Shown: one piece after another, positions 18,746 through 26,588 of the stretch | How positions within the stretch are numbered: position 1 is the stretch's first letter | Layout of the letters: each line of letters begins with the position of its first letter | DNA from: an uncultured Clostridium sp. | Lineage (GTDB): Bacteria > Bacillota > Clostridia > Peptostreptococcales > Peptostreptococcaceae | DNA: 59,706 bases | Assembly (NCBI GenBank): GCA_937944945.1 | Contig: CALEBD010000397.1 | Coordinates: forward strand, 1 to 59,706 | Direction of reading: 5' to 3' | Position numbers and translations under genes: made by a program | Notes under the pieces: generated by a model | Database searches by the model: none | What the model was told of the DNA's origin: nothing | Seen by the model: the letters and a program-made list of their open reading frames with translations, nothing else

Positions 18746-20026
18746 ATGGGAGAATCAAGTGTAGTATACTATACAGTTAATTCTACTTATAGTGATATTA
18801 ATGGCGAAATTAAACTAGCACAGCTTTTAATAAACAAACAATTCAGCACAACAGTTACTTCAAAGATAGCTACATTGGAGGAACTCCGTGGAGTATATGA
18901 AGAAAGTCTTAGTAACAAATATATAAAAGTTGATTTTAGTTTCGAGAAAGATTATTTTAAATGTGATGATATACCAAATGTACAATTAAGTGACCAAGCA
19001 CTATCAGAAATTGTTGGTAGGGAAAGTATTAATAAACCTATTGTTACTTCTATCTATGATTTATTTTCAGAGATAGTAAATAGTAATGGTTACTTAGTAA
19101 AAACTTGTGTAGAGAATGGTGAGGATATAATTGATAGTGTAAATTTATTTATTCCTAACTATTCACAAAGTACAATGACTTGTTCTATTCCACTTTTAGA
19201 CATGGAAAATAAGTGGAGAACTTTTAAACTTATTTCAGTTGAAGAAGGTAGATTAGTGAGTCATGCATTTCAATTTATAGTACCTAAGAAGGTGCAAAAT
19301 AGATTTAATCAGTTTGCTTTATCTGAACCTAAAACTATACAGTATGTTGGTGAAACACACTTACTTTATTCTTATAACAAGGAATTACCTATATACGCAT
19401 TTAATGAAGATGACGTTCAAATTTTACCTAGTATTATAAATAGGTATGTTTATATGTCAGAGTTAAATAAACAATTAGTCAGAATAACTTCTATAATAAT
19501 AAAGCAGTTAACTAACGGAATATATGGTGAGGAAGACAAATCAAAACCTGAGGAAGTTGATTACTCACACTATGCTAGTAGGTACAATAATTCCTATGTT
19601 AGATTTAAATTAGACTATAAGGCTCCAAATAATGAGAGATTAAATCATATAATCGTAGAAGCTGTAACCAAGACTTTAAAACTTATAGCTTCAAAAAAGA
19701 TGTCAATTCAACAGTTAATGCTTTATCTGACAAATATGCATTATAATCAAATCGAAAAGATATTGTATATATGCGTAACAGAATTAATGCTTAATGGAGG
19801 TTCATTACCATTAGACAGGTTATCATATACTGTAAATGCAAATAAAAAGTATAAGCTAAAGAAATTTATGGCTGATACTTATTTGTATATGATTAGGGCT
19901 TGTTTATTTATGATGGATGATAAACTTGAGAATGACTTTACAAGATTAAAAGGTAGTGATGCACCTTTCACTACTATAGTCGAGAGGAGGATAACAGATG
20001 TCTCTAATAGAGGGAATAATAAGTGA
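18746..20026 (+). CDS. Protein of unknown function (426 aa)
   Basis: A strong TAGGAGG site precedes the ATG. It is a soluble alpha/beta protein with a helical C-terminal third and no motif I can name. Its last 29 nt overlap the next gene. It opens a run of four similarly sized unknown proteins (18.7-23.3 kb) that ends at the exonuclease and ESX-like cluster. Confidence 0.7.
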   Translation: MGESSVVYYTVNSTYSDINGEIKLAQLLINKQFSTTVTSKIATLEELRGVYEESLSNKYIKVDFSFEKDYFKCDDIPNVQLSDQALSEIVGRESINKPIVTSIYDLFSEIVNSNGYLVKTCVENGEDIIDSVNLFIPNYSQSTMTCSIPLLDMENKWRTFKLISVEEGRLVSHAFQFIVPKKVQNRFNQFALSEPKTIQYVGETHLLYSYNKELPIYAFNEDDVQILPSIINRYVYMSELNKQLVRITSIIIKQLTNGIYGEEDKSKPEEVDYSHYASRYNNSYVRFKLDYKAPNNERLNHIIVEAVTKTLKLIASKKMSIQQLMLYLTNMHYNQIEKILYICVTELMLNGGSLPLDRLSYTVNANKKYKLKKFMADTYLYMIRACLFMMDDKLENDFTRLKGSDAPFTTIVERRITDVSNRGNNK

Positions 20027-21059
20027 ATACTTATCCAACAACGAAAATACAGCATACACATTACTCATTAATAATGATGTTGTATTAGAAGAAAGTGGTG
20101 CTAATCCAAAGTTAATTAAAGTAGTATATAAGAAAGAAGGATTTAAGCACATATCTAAAGTAGGTTACTTTACAAGACAAAATAAAGAAATAGTATTTTT
20201 AGAATCTGAAGCAGAAAGAACAGCTATAGACCTTCGATTAAAGGATTGTAGTTTTGCAGGTATAGATTTAACAAAATATGTATTAAACCCTAACAACATA
20301 ACAGTTAGAGTTAATCATGATTTTAGAGTATTACATCTATTAACACCTGCTTATACTATAGCAAAGAAGGTGGCATTACAAGTCGATAAGAATAATGCTT
20401 TATATCTAAATAAAGTATTGATGGATTTAGGTACAATTGCAAGGTTGGATGATAGCTTTACAGTTTATGCTTTAACTGCATATGAGAATATAGTATCATA
20501 TGTTTTATTAAAGAAATTAAAGAAGTATTCATCAGCTAAATTCTATTTCTTATTAGACGCATATGTTCCAGTAAACATATATGGTGATGTAGATGAATTC
20601 TTATTTAATCCATACATGTACTTACCAAAGATATCAGAAAAGTTTACTAGGACATTTATATTTCAATTAAGCAACCATACTTCTATACAGTTTAATTCTT
20701 TAACTGTAGGATTTCTTACGCCAAAAGAAATATGTCAAGGTTTTAGTTTAGACCGTTTTGTAGCTATAAATTTAAACTTCTATTTAAATTTACTTAACGG
20801 ATGTTTTAACTCTGATTTCTTTAACCCTGACAATAAGGTATATGTTTATGTGGGTAATGCAGAAGAAGATGGTTTTGAACCTGTACTTTCAGAGCAAGCG
20901 TACAAAGATAATCTAAGTTGGACTGCAAGCAATTACGTAAAAATGTCAACGCTTGATAGATTATGTATAGCTTCTTGGAAAGCGTTAAAAGTACCTAAAG
21001 ACCAAGTATCAGTTTTTAGGGATATTGTAAAGAGAAGAGCTTTAAAGTATGTATCGTAA
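19998..21059 (+). CDS. Protein of unknown function (353 aa)
   Basis: The ATG is preceded by GAGAGGAGG inside the upstream gene. The protein looks soluble, with a beta-rich N-terminal domain of about 100 residues and a mixed remainder. No motif is recognised. Its stop overlaps the start of a small membrane protein. Confidence 0.7.
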   Translation: MSLIEGIISEYLSNNENTAYTLLINNDVVLEESGANPKLIKVVYKKEGFKHISKVGYFTRQNKEIVFLESEAERTAIDLRLKDCSFAGIDLTKYVLNPNNITVRVNHDFRVLHLLTPAYTIAKKVALQVDKNNALYLNKVLMDLGTIARLDDSFTVYALTAYENIVSYVLLKKLKKYSSAKFYFLLDAYVPVNIYGDVDEFLFNPYMYLPKISEKFTRTFIFQLSNHTSIQFNSLTVGFLTPKEICQGFSLDRFVAINLNFYLNLLNGCFNSDFFNPDNKVYVYVGNAEEDGFEPVLSEQAYKDNLSWTASNYVKMSTLDRLCIASWKALKVPKDQVSVFRDIVKRRALKYVS

Positions 21060-21225
21060 CATAAATTTGGTATTCACTTTATATTCAGTCCTAGTAATAC
21101 CGACATTGTTAATGACAACTACTGAAAATGAAGTATTTAAGGGTGTACGTTTATTAATATTACTATGTTATTTACTTACTTTATGCTCTTATGTATTTTT
21201 AAGAAGGGAAAGGAAAGGACATTAA
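21049..21225 (+). CDS. Small two-helix membrane protein (58 aa)
   Basis: The ATG lies 11 nt inside the previous gene. The product has two hydrophobic segments (about 5-22 and 33-52) and a basic RREKG-like tail. The ribosome binding site is weak (AAGAG), so it probably depends on coupling. It occupies the apparent gap between two longer genes. Confidence 0.55.
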   Translation: MYRNINLVFTLYSVLVIPTLLMTTTENEVFKGVRLLILLCYLLTLCSYVFLRRERKGH

Positions 21226-21227
21226 AA

Positions 21228-22208
21228 ATGATATATGTAGAAGACATTAATTATAAAAATATACATGAGAATCAATATAAACAGCAAAGGTTACCTATAT
21301 TACAGTCTGGCAACCTAGAATCATTAATGGCTATACTTCAGACAAAATATGATTCAATACAAATACTTGAGCTGAAGAATTTTGTAAATGACATAAGAAG
21401 TAAACATGTAATATCTGTGAATTGTAATCAATATGTATCAGAAGATTGTTCCGATATATTTGTTAAGTTCTATCAAAATACAGCAGAATTAGTAAAAATA
21501 AAACTAGTTAATATGATAAGACGTTACAAGAGTTTACCTAGTAATACTATATATAGTATAATAAAACATGATTATTTTATAAATAATTTATTTGATGAAA
21601 ACGTAAAAGAAGATATTGTTAGAAGCATATCAAATTCAATAGGAAACATGGGTTCTTGTGATTGTGGTAATTTATTGGAAGCTTTAGATTGGATAGAATT
21701 AGATGACAATTTAAAAGAAGTATCACTTAGAATGATTGTGGAATTAAATAATATAAATGAGTATGCATTTGATATGATGTGTAATTTTGATGAATTGAAG
21801 GAATTCATTAAGCAATCTCCTTTATATTTTAGTTTCTTTATCAAGGAGATACAATTCCAATTACATACTACTGAACTTGATACTTGCGTTGGTGTTGCTG
21901 ATGTGGAATATTCTGTATTACCTGTATTTGATATTGCAGGTGTTTGTGATAATATATTTAAAGCAAGCAAATATGTTTTAGTACCAGAATATAAAAGTAT
22001 ACTGACAGATATGTTGTCTTATAAGATAGAAAATGAAACAGATTTTAGAGGTGCTTTAAGTGCGTCTATAAGAATAAATTGTATAGATAAACACAACGAA
22101 GCATTTCCAGTTATTATGCACGAGTTAAGTTCAGTTTTATGTAATAGTAAAATAGCATTTAAGAATGACTTATATTCTATAGTCATAAGAAAAGCGATAG
22201 AGAATTAG
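21228..22208 (+). CDS. Protein of unknown function (326 aa)
   Basis: I start this gene at ATG 21228 after AGGAAAGGA. A longer in-frame version from 21165 would read through the small membrane protein gene in another frame and is less likely. The product appears helical and soluble, with several Cys in the middle (including a CDCG near 145) but no clear metal site. Function unknown. Confidence 0.65.
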   Translation: MIYVEDINYKNIHENQYKQQRLPILQSGNLESLMAILQTKYDSIQILELKNFVNDIRSKHVISVNCNQYVSEDCSDIFVKFYQNTAELVKIKLVNMIRRYKSLPSNTIYSIIKHDYFINNLFDENVKEDIVRSISNSIGNMGSCDCGNLLEALDWIELDDNLKEVSLRMIVELNNINEYAFDMMCNFDELKEFIKQSPLYFSFFIKEIQFQLHTTELDTCVGVADVEYSVLPVFDIAGVCDNIFKASKYVLVPEYKSILTDMLSYKIENETDFRGALSASIRINCIDKHNEAFPVIMHELSSVLCNSKIAFKNDLYSIVIRKAIEN

Positions 22209-22216
22209 TAGGAGGT
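22205..22216 (+). promoter_or_regulatory. Extended Shine-Dalgarno ATTAGTAGGAGG
   Basis: Exact copy of the 12-mer shared by six genes in this window, here setting the start at 22223. Confidence 0.6.
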
Positions 22217-22222
22217 AATAAA

Positions 22223-23263
22223 ATGGTTTTAGAAAGATTAATAAGATGTTATTATGAGAAAAATGGAAGTTTTAAAGGTATAGAGAACACTTTCTTCTAT
22301 GATAGAATCAAAGCTAAAGGATTAAATAATATAGGTAAGTTATATGAGGTTTTAGGATTTAAGCCTGTTGAAGGTTATACTTCTGTGGAAATATTTAGAA
22401 TAAATAAAGCATATATTGCAAATGATAAAACAACTTTATCAAAGTATAATTTATCTGATTCAGACTTAGATAATTTAGGTATCTTAAAATTCACATTATC
22501 TGATGAAGTTAAGGTAGAACATGTTGGACTTGTAAAACTTTTATCAGCTTACTTTAGACATTCAAGAAATATTTTTGTTCCTGTAAGCACAGATGAAAGT
22601 GTACACTTCTCTGAAATATTAAATTCACTTTCAATGTTGACAAACGAATCAGAAATTCAAGGTATTTTAAAGCACCCTGCTATTCAACATTGCATTAAGA
22701 ACTTTGTACCTAAATGGGTAAAAGAAGATGTTGAAAAACCTTATATAGCAAATGGTAAGTTATTCTACAATGAAGATTTAGCTACAAGTGTAAGGAATCA
22801 AATAGTAAAAGATGCTATACTTGATAGTATATTTAACATTTTAGTAGTTCCTATATCTGTAAGATTAAGAGTCATAAATCTTTTAACAACTAATCTTATA
22901 AATCTTGCTAGAATAAAACCTAGTTTTTACCAAACAATAATTTTAATAGCAGATAATTTGGGATTAACAGTAAAACAACTTTGTGAAGCATGTAATATAT
23001 CTTGGATAGATACTATTGAACAAGTTGAAACAACAAACTGTTCTATTACTAGTTTCACAGATGATTCAGTAAAGATTTTTAGTATTGATTCTACATCAGA
23101 AGATTTTGTAGTTTTAAATAATGATGATTTTAAGTCATTGTATGAAAGAAATATTCTACCTACATTAGAGTTTGAAAATCAAACAGCTTATGTTACATTA
23201 TCAAATAGAATAGCTTTATATGTTTTACTTGGAGTAGTCCCATCGAGAGATTTAAGGAGGTAG
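22223..23263 (+). CDS. Protein of unknown function (346 aa)
   Basis: Has an extended ribosome binding site. The sequence is that of a soluble, largely helical protein. It ends one base before the exonuclease gene, so the two are co-translated. No family is recognised. Confidence 0.7.
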   Translation: MVLERLIRCYYEKNGSFKGIENTFFYDRIKAKGLNNIGKLYEVLGFKPVEGYTSVEIFRINKAYIANDKTTLSKYNLSDSDLDNLGILKFTLSDEVKVEHVGLVKLLSAYFRHSRNIFVPVSTDESVHFSEILNSLSMLTNESEIQGILKHPAIQHCIKNFVPKWVKEDVEKPYIANGKLFYNEDLATSVRNQIVKDAILDSIFNILVVPISVRLRVINLLTTNLINLARIKPSFYQTIILIADNLGLTVKQLCEACNISWIDTIEQVETTNCSITSFTDDSVKIFSIDSTSEDFVVLNNDDFKSLYERNILPTLEFENQTAYVTLSNRIALYVLLGVVPSRDLRR

Positions 23264-23264
23264 T

Positions 23265-23924
23265 ATGGAGTATTTTATATTTGATACAGAAACTTCGGGT
23301 TTGCCAGACATGAAAAATAAACAAGCACATAACCCTTATGAAGTTATTCAGTTAGCAGGCTTTCGTATAGACGAGGATTTTAATGTATTACAGGTAGTTA
23401 ATTTCTACTGTAATATATCACATCAAATAAGTGAAGGTGCTTATAATGTACATGGTATAGATAATAAGCAACTACTGAAATTATCTAAAGGAAAGACATT
23501 AGAAGATTATCTTTCAGAACCTGAGTTCTCTTGGTTAGTAAATCCAAAAGACATAGTTTTCTTAGCATATAATATAAATTTTGATAAGAAGATGGTGAAT
23601 GATTCTCTGAAGAATAATGGTTATGCTCCTATAAATTTCGGTAGAGAAGTTAATATCGTACCTAAAAAGGGAAGCACGGGAGTTTATAATATGTGCTTAT
23701 GTAAAGCAAGTAAAGTTGTTTTTAATTTCCCTAAATACAAGAAATTAACAGAAATTGTTGAGATAAAATTACCTTATAGTGAGGAGAGAATGACTAAGTA
23801 TTTAGCAAGATTTTGTGAGTTGTATAAAGTTGAACACAGTAATTCTAAATTCCATGATGCTTTATATGACTCTCAAGCACTATTATTACTCTTTAATCAC
23901 TATAAGAAGTTTTTCCGTAGATAA
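23265..23924 (+). CDS. DnaQ-like DEDDh 3'-5' exonuclease
   Basis: A 219-aa stand-alone exonuclease of the DnaQ/RNase T family, expected to remove nucleotides from 3' ends with two metal ions. Exo I is D7-T-E9, exo II is the YNINFD segment near 110, and exo III shows H197 and D202 (HxxxxD), so the DEDDh set is complete. The AAGGAGG site lies in the end of the preceding gene. It may serve as a proofreading or repair nuclease. Its gene directly precedes the ESX-like cluster. Confidence 0.88.
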   Translation: MEYFIFDTETSGLPDMKNKQAHNPYEVIQLAGFRIDEDFNVLQVVNFYCNISHQISEGAYNVHGIDNKQLLKLSKGKTLEDYLSEPEFSWLVNPKDIVFLAYNINFDKKMVNDSLKNNGYAPINFGREVNIVPKKGSTGVYNMCLCKASKVVFNFPKYKKLTEIVEIKLPYSEERMTKYLARFCELYKVEHSNSKFHDALYDSQALLLLFNHYKKFFRR

Positions 23925-25747
23925 TGGATTATAATACAATACACAATACAATACTTAGTAAGACTAGAGAAATCCACACTATGGAAAAGGAAATTTTAGC
24001 TCAACAACAAAGATTAAAAACAATAGAAGTTGAAATAAATTCCATAGACAAGAAACAAGCTAGTGAGATAGAAGCAAAACAACAAAGTGAATTAACGTTA
24101 AAACAAGATGAAGCAATCAAAGAACTTGAACAGTATATACTTGATGCTGATTCAGATTTGCTTACTGTACAAACTAGATATAATGAAGCTAAAAGTAAAA
24201 TAAATAAAGAAGAAGTTTTAAAAGACTATGAAGAAGACTTACAAGTTATTGAAGAAGTAAAGGATTTAAGTTTAGAAGTAAAAGACACTTTAACTAAACT
24301 TTTAGGTGATAGATTAAATAGTAGCTTATTCAAAAATCTAGATGATTATAAGATAGATATAAACTCAGATGACTTGAAGGCTTATGCTTCTAAGAAGGAC
24401 TCTACGCTAAAGGCATTAAGTAAATTAGGCAAAGCTAGGAATTATAATTTTTATACTAAAGTAGATGAACTTCTTAGTAAACTTAATCCTTGTAAAGATG
24501 ATGAAGCTGAAGGTGAAGATAGTTTAAGTCAATCTTTATTATCTTATATAATATTATGTGGAAGTATAAGTTTCGCTGTAATGTATTTTGGTTCATCAGC
24601 TTTATTCACAGGTTGTTTAGGAATAGGTTATATGAATGTGAGAAGAGCAGGTAATATACGAAAATTATTGTTAGACAGCAAAGTATTACTCGACAATACT
24701 GATAGAATGTATTCTAAAATAATGCAAGATGTTGATGATGACATTAATGACAAATTGAATGCATTAGATGAAGAGTATCAGAATACAGTTTCAAGCATAC
24801 AAGAAAGACGTTCTACTTGTGAACAAGAAATCCAAGAGATATTAGCAGATGTAAAAGCTAACTTTAAATTCGACCCTAAGAGAATTATAGAAAGTTATAA
24901 ATTACAAAAAGCTTCTAAAGAAAGAGAATTGGCTTCTACAGAAGAAAGTATACTTCTAACAAGAAAGAAACAAAAAGGTTTAGAAGCTGACATAGAGAAG
25001 CTAAAAGAACAACTTAGAGCTTCTATGGAAGAAATAAAGAAAACTATATTTAGTTTTAAAGGTAATGATAAACTATTTAATCCTAAGTATATATTAGATT
25101 TTATAAACAATAAAGAAATCTCTTGGGAACATCCTAGAACATCTTCTTTATTTTTGTATAGTGGTTCAAGTAATGTAGTTAAAACTTTTATTAGACTTTT
25201 TACAGCACAGACATTATCTAAATTCATAGCAGGTTTTGCTGAAGTAGATATATGGGATACAGTATCATTGGGTGCTAGTTACAGAGTATTTGCAAAAGTA
25301 CCAAAAAACCCAAAAGATACAGGTAGAGGACCTGTAGTTATTTGTAGAAATGAAGAAATGATAGCTGACTCATTATCAGAAAATGAATCTGAATTAGCTA
25401 TAAGAATTGAAGCTATACTACAAGAAGCAGGTTCAATAGAGCAATATAATAAGCTAATGCTAGACCCAGAAATTAATGGTAACTGTAAACCTTACAAATT
25501 CCTATTAATTGAGAATTGTGACCCTAATGTTTTAGATGATAATAAGCTAATAAGGGTATTTACAGAAGGTCCTAGCATGGGTATTTATCCAAGTGTATTC
25601 ATGGAAATTGAATCATTTAAGAAACTTGGAGAAAAAGCTGAAGTATTATTAAGAGATAACTTTGAAGTTTACACATTAGAGGAGAATGGACCTAAGAGAA
25701 TAGCAAAATCTAAGGTAAGAGCTTATATTAAACAAAAAGATTCTTAA
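23924..25747 (+). CDS. Coiled-coil membrane protein with degenerate FtsK/EssC-like ATPase domain
   Basis: Starts in a TAATG overlap with the exonuclease stop and has no ribosome binding site, so it relies on coupling. Residues 1-130 and about 260-385 are predicted coiled coil, and two hydrophobic segments at about 203-240 form a membrane hairpin. The C-terminal 220 residues follow the order of FtsK/SpoIIIE ATPase domains, but the P-loop position (about 407-420) reads SGSSNVVKT without GKS/T, and the Walker B position (about 523) reads FLLIENC instead of a DE pair. It is likely a non-hydrolysing partner of the ATPase at 29136. The homology is inferred by reading. Confidence 0.6.
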   Translation: MDYNTIHNTILSKTREIHTMEKEILAQQQRLKTIEVEINSIDKKQASEIEAKQQSELTLKQDEAIKELEQYILDADSDLLTVQTRYNEAKSKINKEEVLKDYEEDLQVIEEVKDLSLEVKDTLTKLLGDRLNSSLFKNLDDYKIDINSDDLKAYASKKDSTLKALSKLGKARNYNFYTKVDELLSKLNPCKDDEAEGEDSLSQSLLSYIILCGSISFAVMYFGSSALFTGCLGIGYMNVRRAGNIRKLLLDSKVLLDNTDRMYSKIMQDVDDDINDKLNALDEEYQNTVSSIQERRSTCEQEIQEILADVKANFKFDPKRIIESYKLQKASKERELASTEESILLTRKKQKGLEADIEKLKEQLRASMEEIKKTIFSFKGNDKLFNPKYILDFINNKEISWEHPRTSSLFLYSGSSNVVKTFIRLFTAQTLSKFIAGFAEVDIWDTVSLGASYRVFAKVPKNPKDTGRGPVVICRNEEMIADSLSENESELAIRIEAILQEAGSIEQYNKLMLDPEINGNCKPYKFLLIENCDPNVLDDNKLIRVFTEGPSMGIYPSVFMEIESFKKLGEKAEVLLRDNFEVYTLEENGPKRIAKSKVRAYIKQKDS

Positions 25748-25760
25748 TCTTTTTGGAGAA

Positions 25761-25805
25761 TATAAAACAGCACTAAGAAATTACTCATTTGTATAGTAAC
25801 TTGAA
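25761..25805 (+). promoter_or_regulatory. Conserved 45-nt bipartite element, copy 1 (candidate promoter)
   Basis: TATAAAACAG, then 20 bases, then GTATAGTAACTTGAA. It is identical in both blocks and in spacing to the copy at 43128. TATAGT could act as a -10, but no standard -35 lies 17 nt upstream. A small hairpin (GTAGGG/CCCTAT, 25815-25831) follows in the leader of the WXG100-like genes. Confidence 0.6.
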
Positions 25806-25859
25806 AATAAAAAAGTAGGGAAACACCCTATAAAAATTTGAAATTTATGGAGGATTATT

Positions 25860-26123
25860 ATGGCAGGAATTAGTTTTAACACAGAAGCTAAAGATAGCTT
25901 AAAACGCGTTGGTGGTATAATTGAAGACGCAAAAACATCATTAAAGAAAGGTGTTACTAACTCAGTAGAGTTAGCTGAAACAACAGGTTCAGCAAAGTAT
26001 ATTGCATCTGCTCACAATATGGAAGAAAGTAGTAATGCATTACATGCAACTATGGATGAAGTAATTGACATATTTGGCAGATTAGTTAAATACTATGAAA
26101 ATATTGAGTCAGCGTTAATGTAG
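25860..26123 (+). CDS. WXG100/ESX-like small secreted protein
   Basis: An 87-aa all-helical protein with a central turn, the size and layout of ESX (type VII) substrates. The WxG tripeptide is absent and the turn reads TTGSAK. The C-terminal segment Y79-E-N-I-E83 fits the YxxxD/E export signal of such substrates. The ATG has a TGGAGG site. It lies with a second such gene between a candidate promoter and a terminator, suggesting strong, paired expression and a heterodimer. ESX family membership is inferred from size, motif and adjacent FtsK-like genes. Confidence 0.65.
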   Translation: MAGISFNTEAKDSLKRVGGIIEDAKTSLKKGVTNSVELAETTGSAKYIASAHNMEESSNALHATMDEVIDIFGRLVKYYENIESALM

Positions 26124-26144
26124 AGTAAGGAGGATTTAGAGGTT

Positions 26145-26489
26145 ATGGCACAATTATTAAAATTAGATAAAGGTGTATTTGATAGCTCTATAGGAGCTTT
26201 AAAATCTTCTACTAATGAAGCAGTTGTAGAAGAAATGACAAGAGTAGCAACTATATTAAAGAACACAGGGGATAACAACCCTTTAGTTGAACAAGCATTA
26301 GAAGCTTGTAAGAAGTTCCAAAGTCAATATAATGTTGCTTTAGCTGGAATTGATGGATTCATAAAAGAATCAAGAAATATGTATGATATAACTGAGTACT
26401 TAGAAAAGAGTGCAACTGTTGGGGAAGTGTCAAATAGAGAAACAGGTTTCACAAATAACACTATAGACCCAAATATGATTATTAGTTAG
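26145..26489 (+). CDS. Second WXG100/ESX-like small secreted protein
   Basis: A 114-aa helical protein following AAGGAGG. Two long helices are separated by a short Gly-Asp-Asn-containing turn (about 40-46), and Y80-D-I-T-E84 again fits YxxxD/E, followed by a 30-residue polar tail. It is likely the partner of the protein at 25860 and a substrate of the FtsK/EssC-like ATPase at 29136. No WxG motif is seen, so the assignment rests on layout and neighbours. Confidence 0.6.
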   Translation: MAQLLKLDKGVFDSSIGALKSSTNEAVVEEMTRVATILKNTGDNNPLVEQALEACKKFQSQYNVALAGIDGFIKESRNMYDITEYLEKSATVGEVSNRETGFTNNTIDPNMIIS

Positions 26490-26508
26490 TATAATTTGAT
26501 CGATTTGA

Positions 26509-26522
26509 TTTACATGTGTAAA
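26509..26522. promoter_or_regulatory. Palindrome TTTACATGTGTAAA
   Basis: A 6-bp-arm dyad between the WXG100-like pair and the terminator. It could be an operator. No promoter is evident beside it. Confidence 0.3.
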
Positions 26523-26528
26523 TAGATA

Positions 26529-26570
26529 AGGGGCAGATGCATTATTATATGTTTATCTGCCCCTATTTTA
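26529..26570 (+). terminator. Rho-independent terminator after WXG100-like pair
   Basis: AGGGGCAGAT (26529-26538) pairs perfectly with ATCTGCCCCT (26555-26564), followed by ATTTTA. The 10-bp GC-rich stem stands out in this A/T-rich DNA. The next ribosome binding site begins within 15 nt, so some readthrough probably feeds the downstream genes. Confidence 0.85.
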
Positions 26571-26588
26571 TTATAGGAGGTTTTACAA

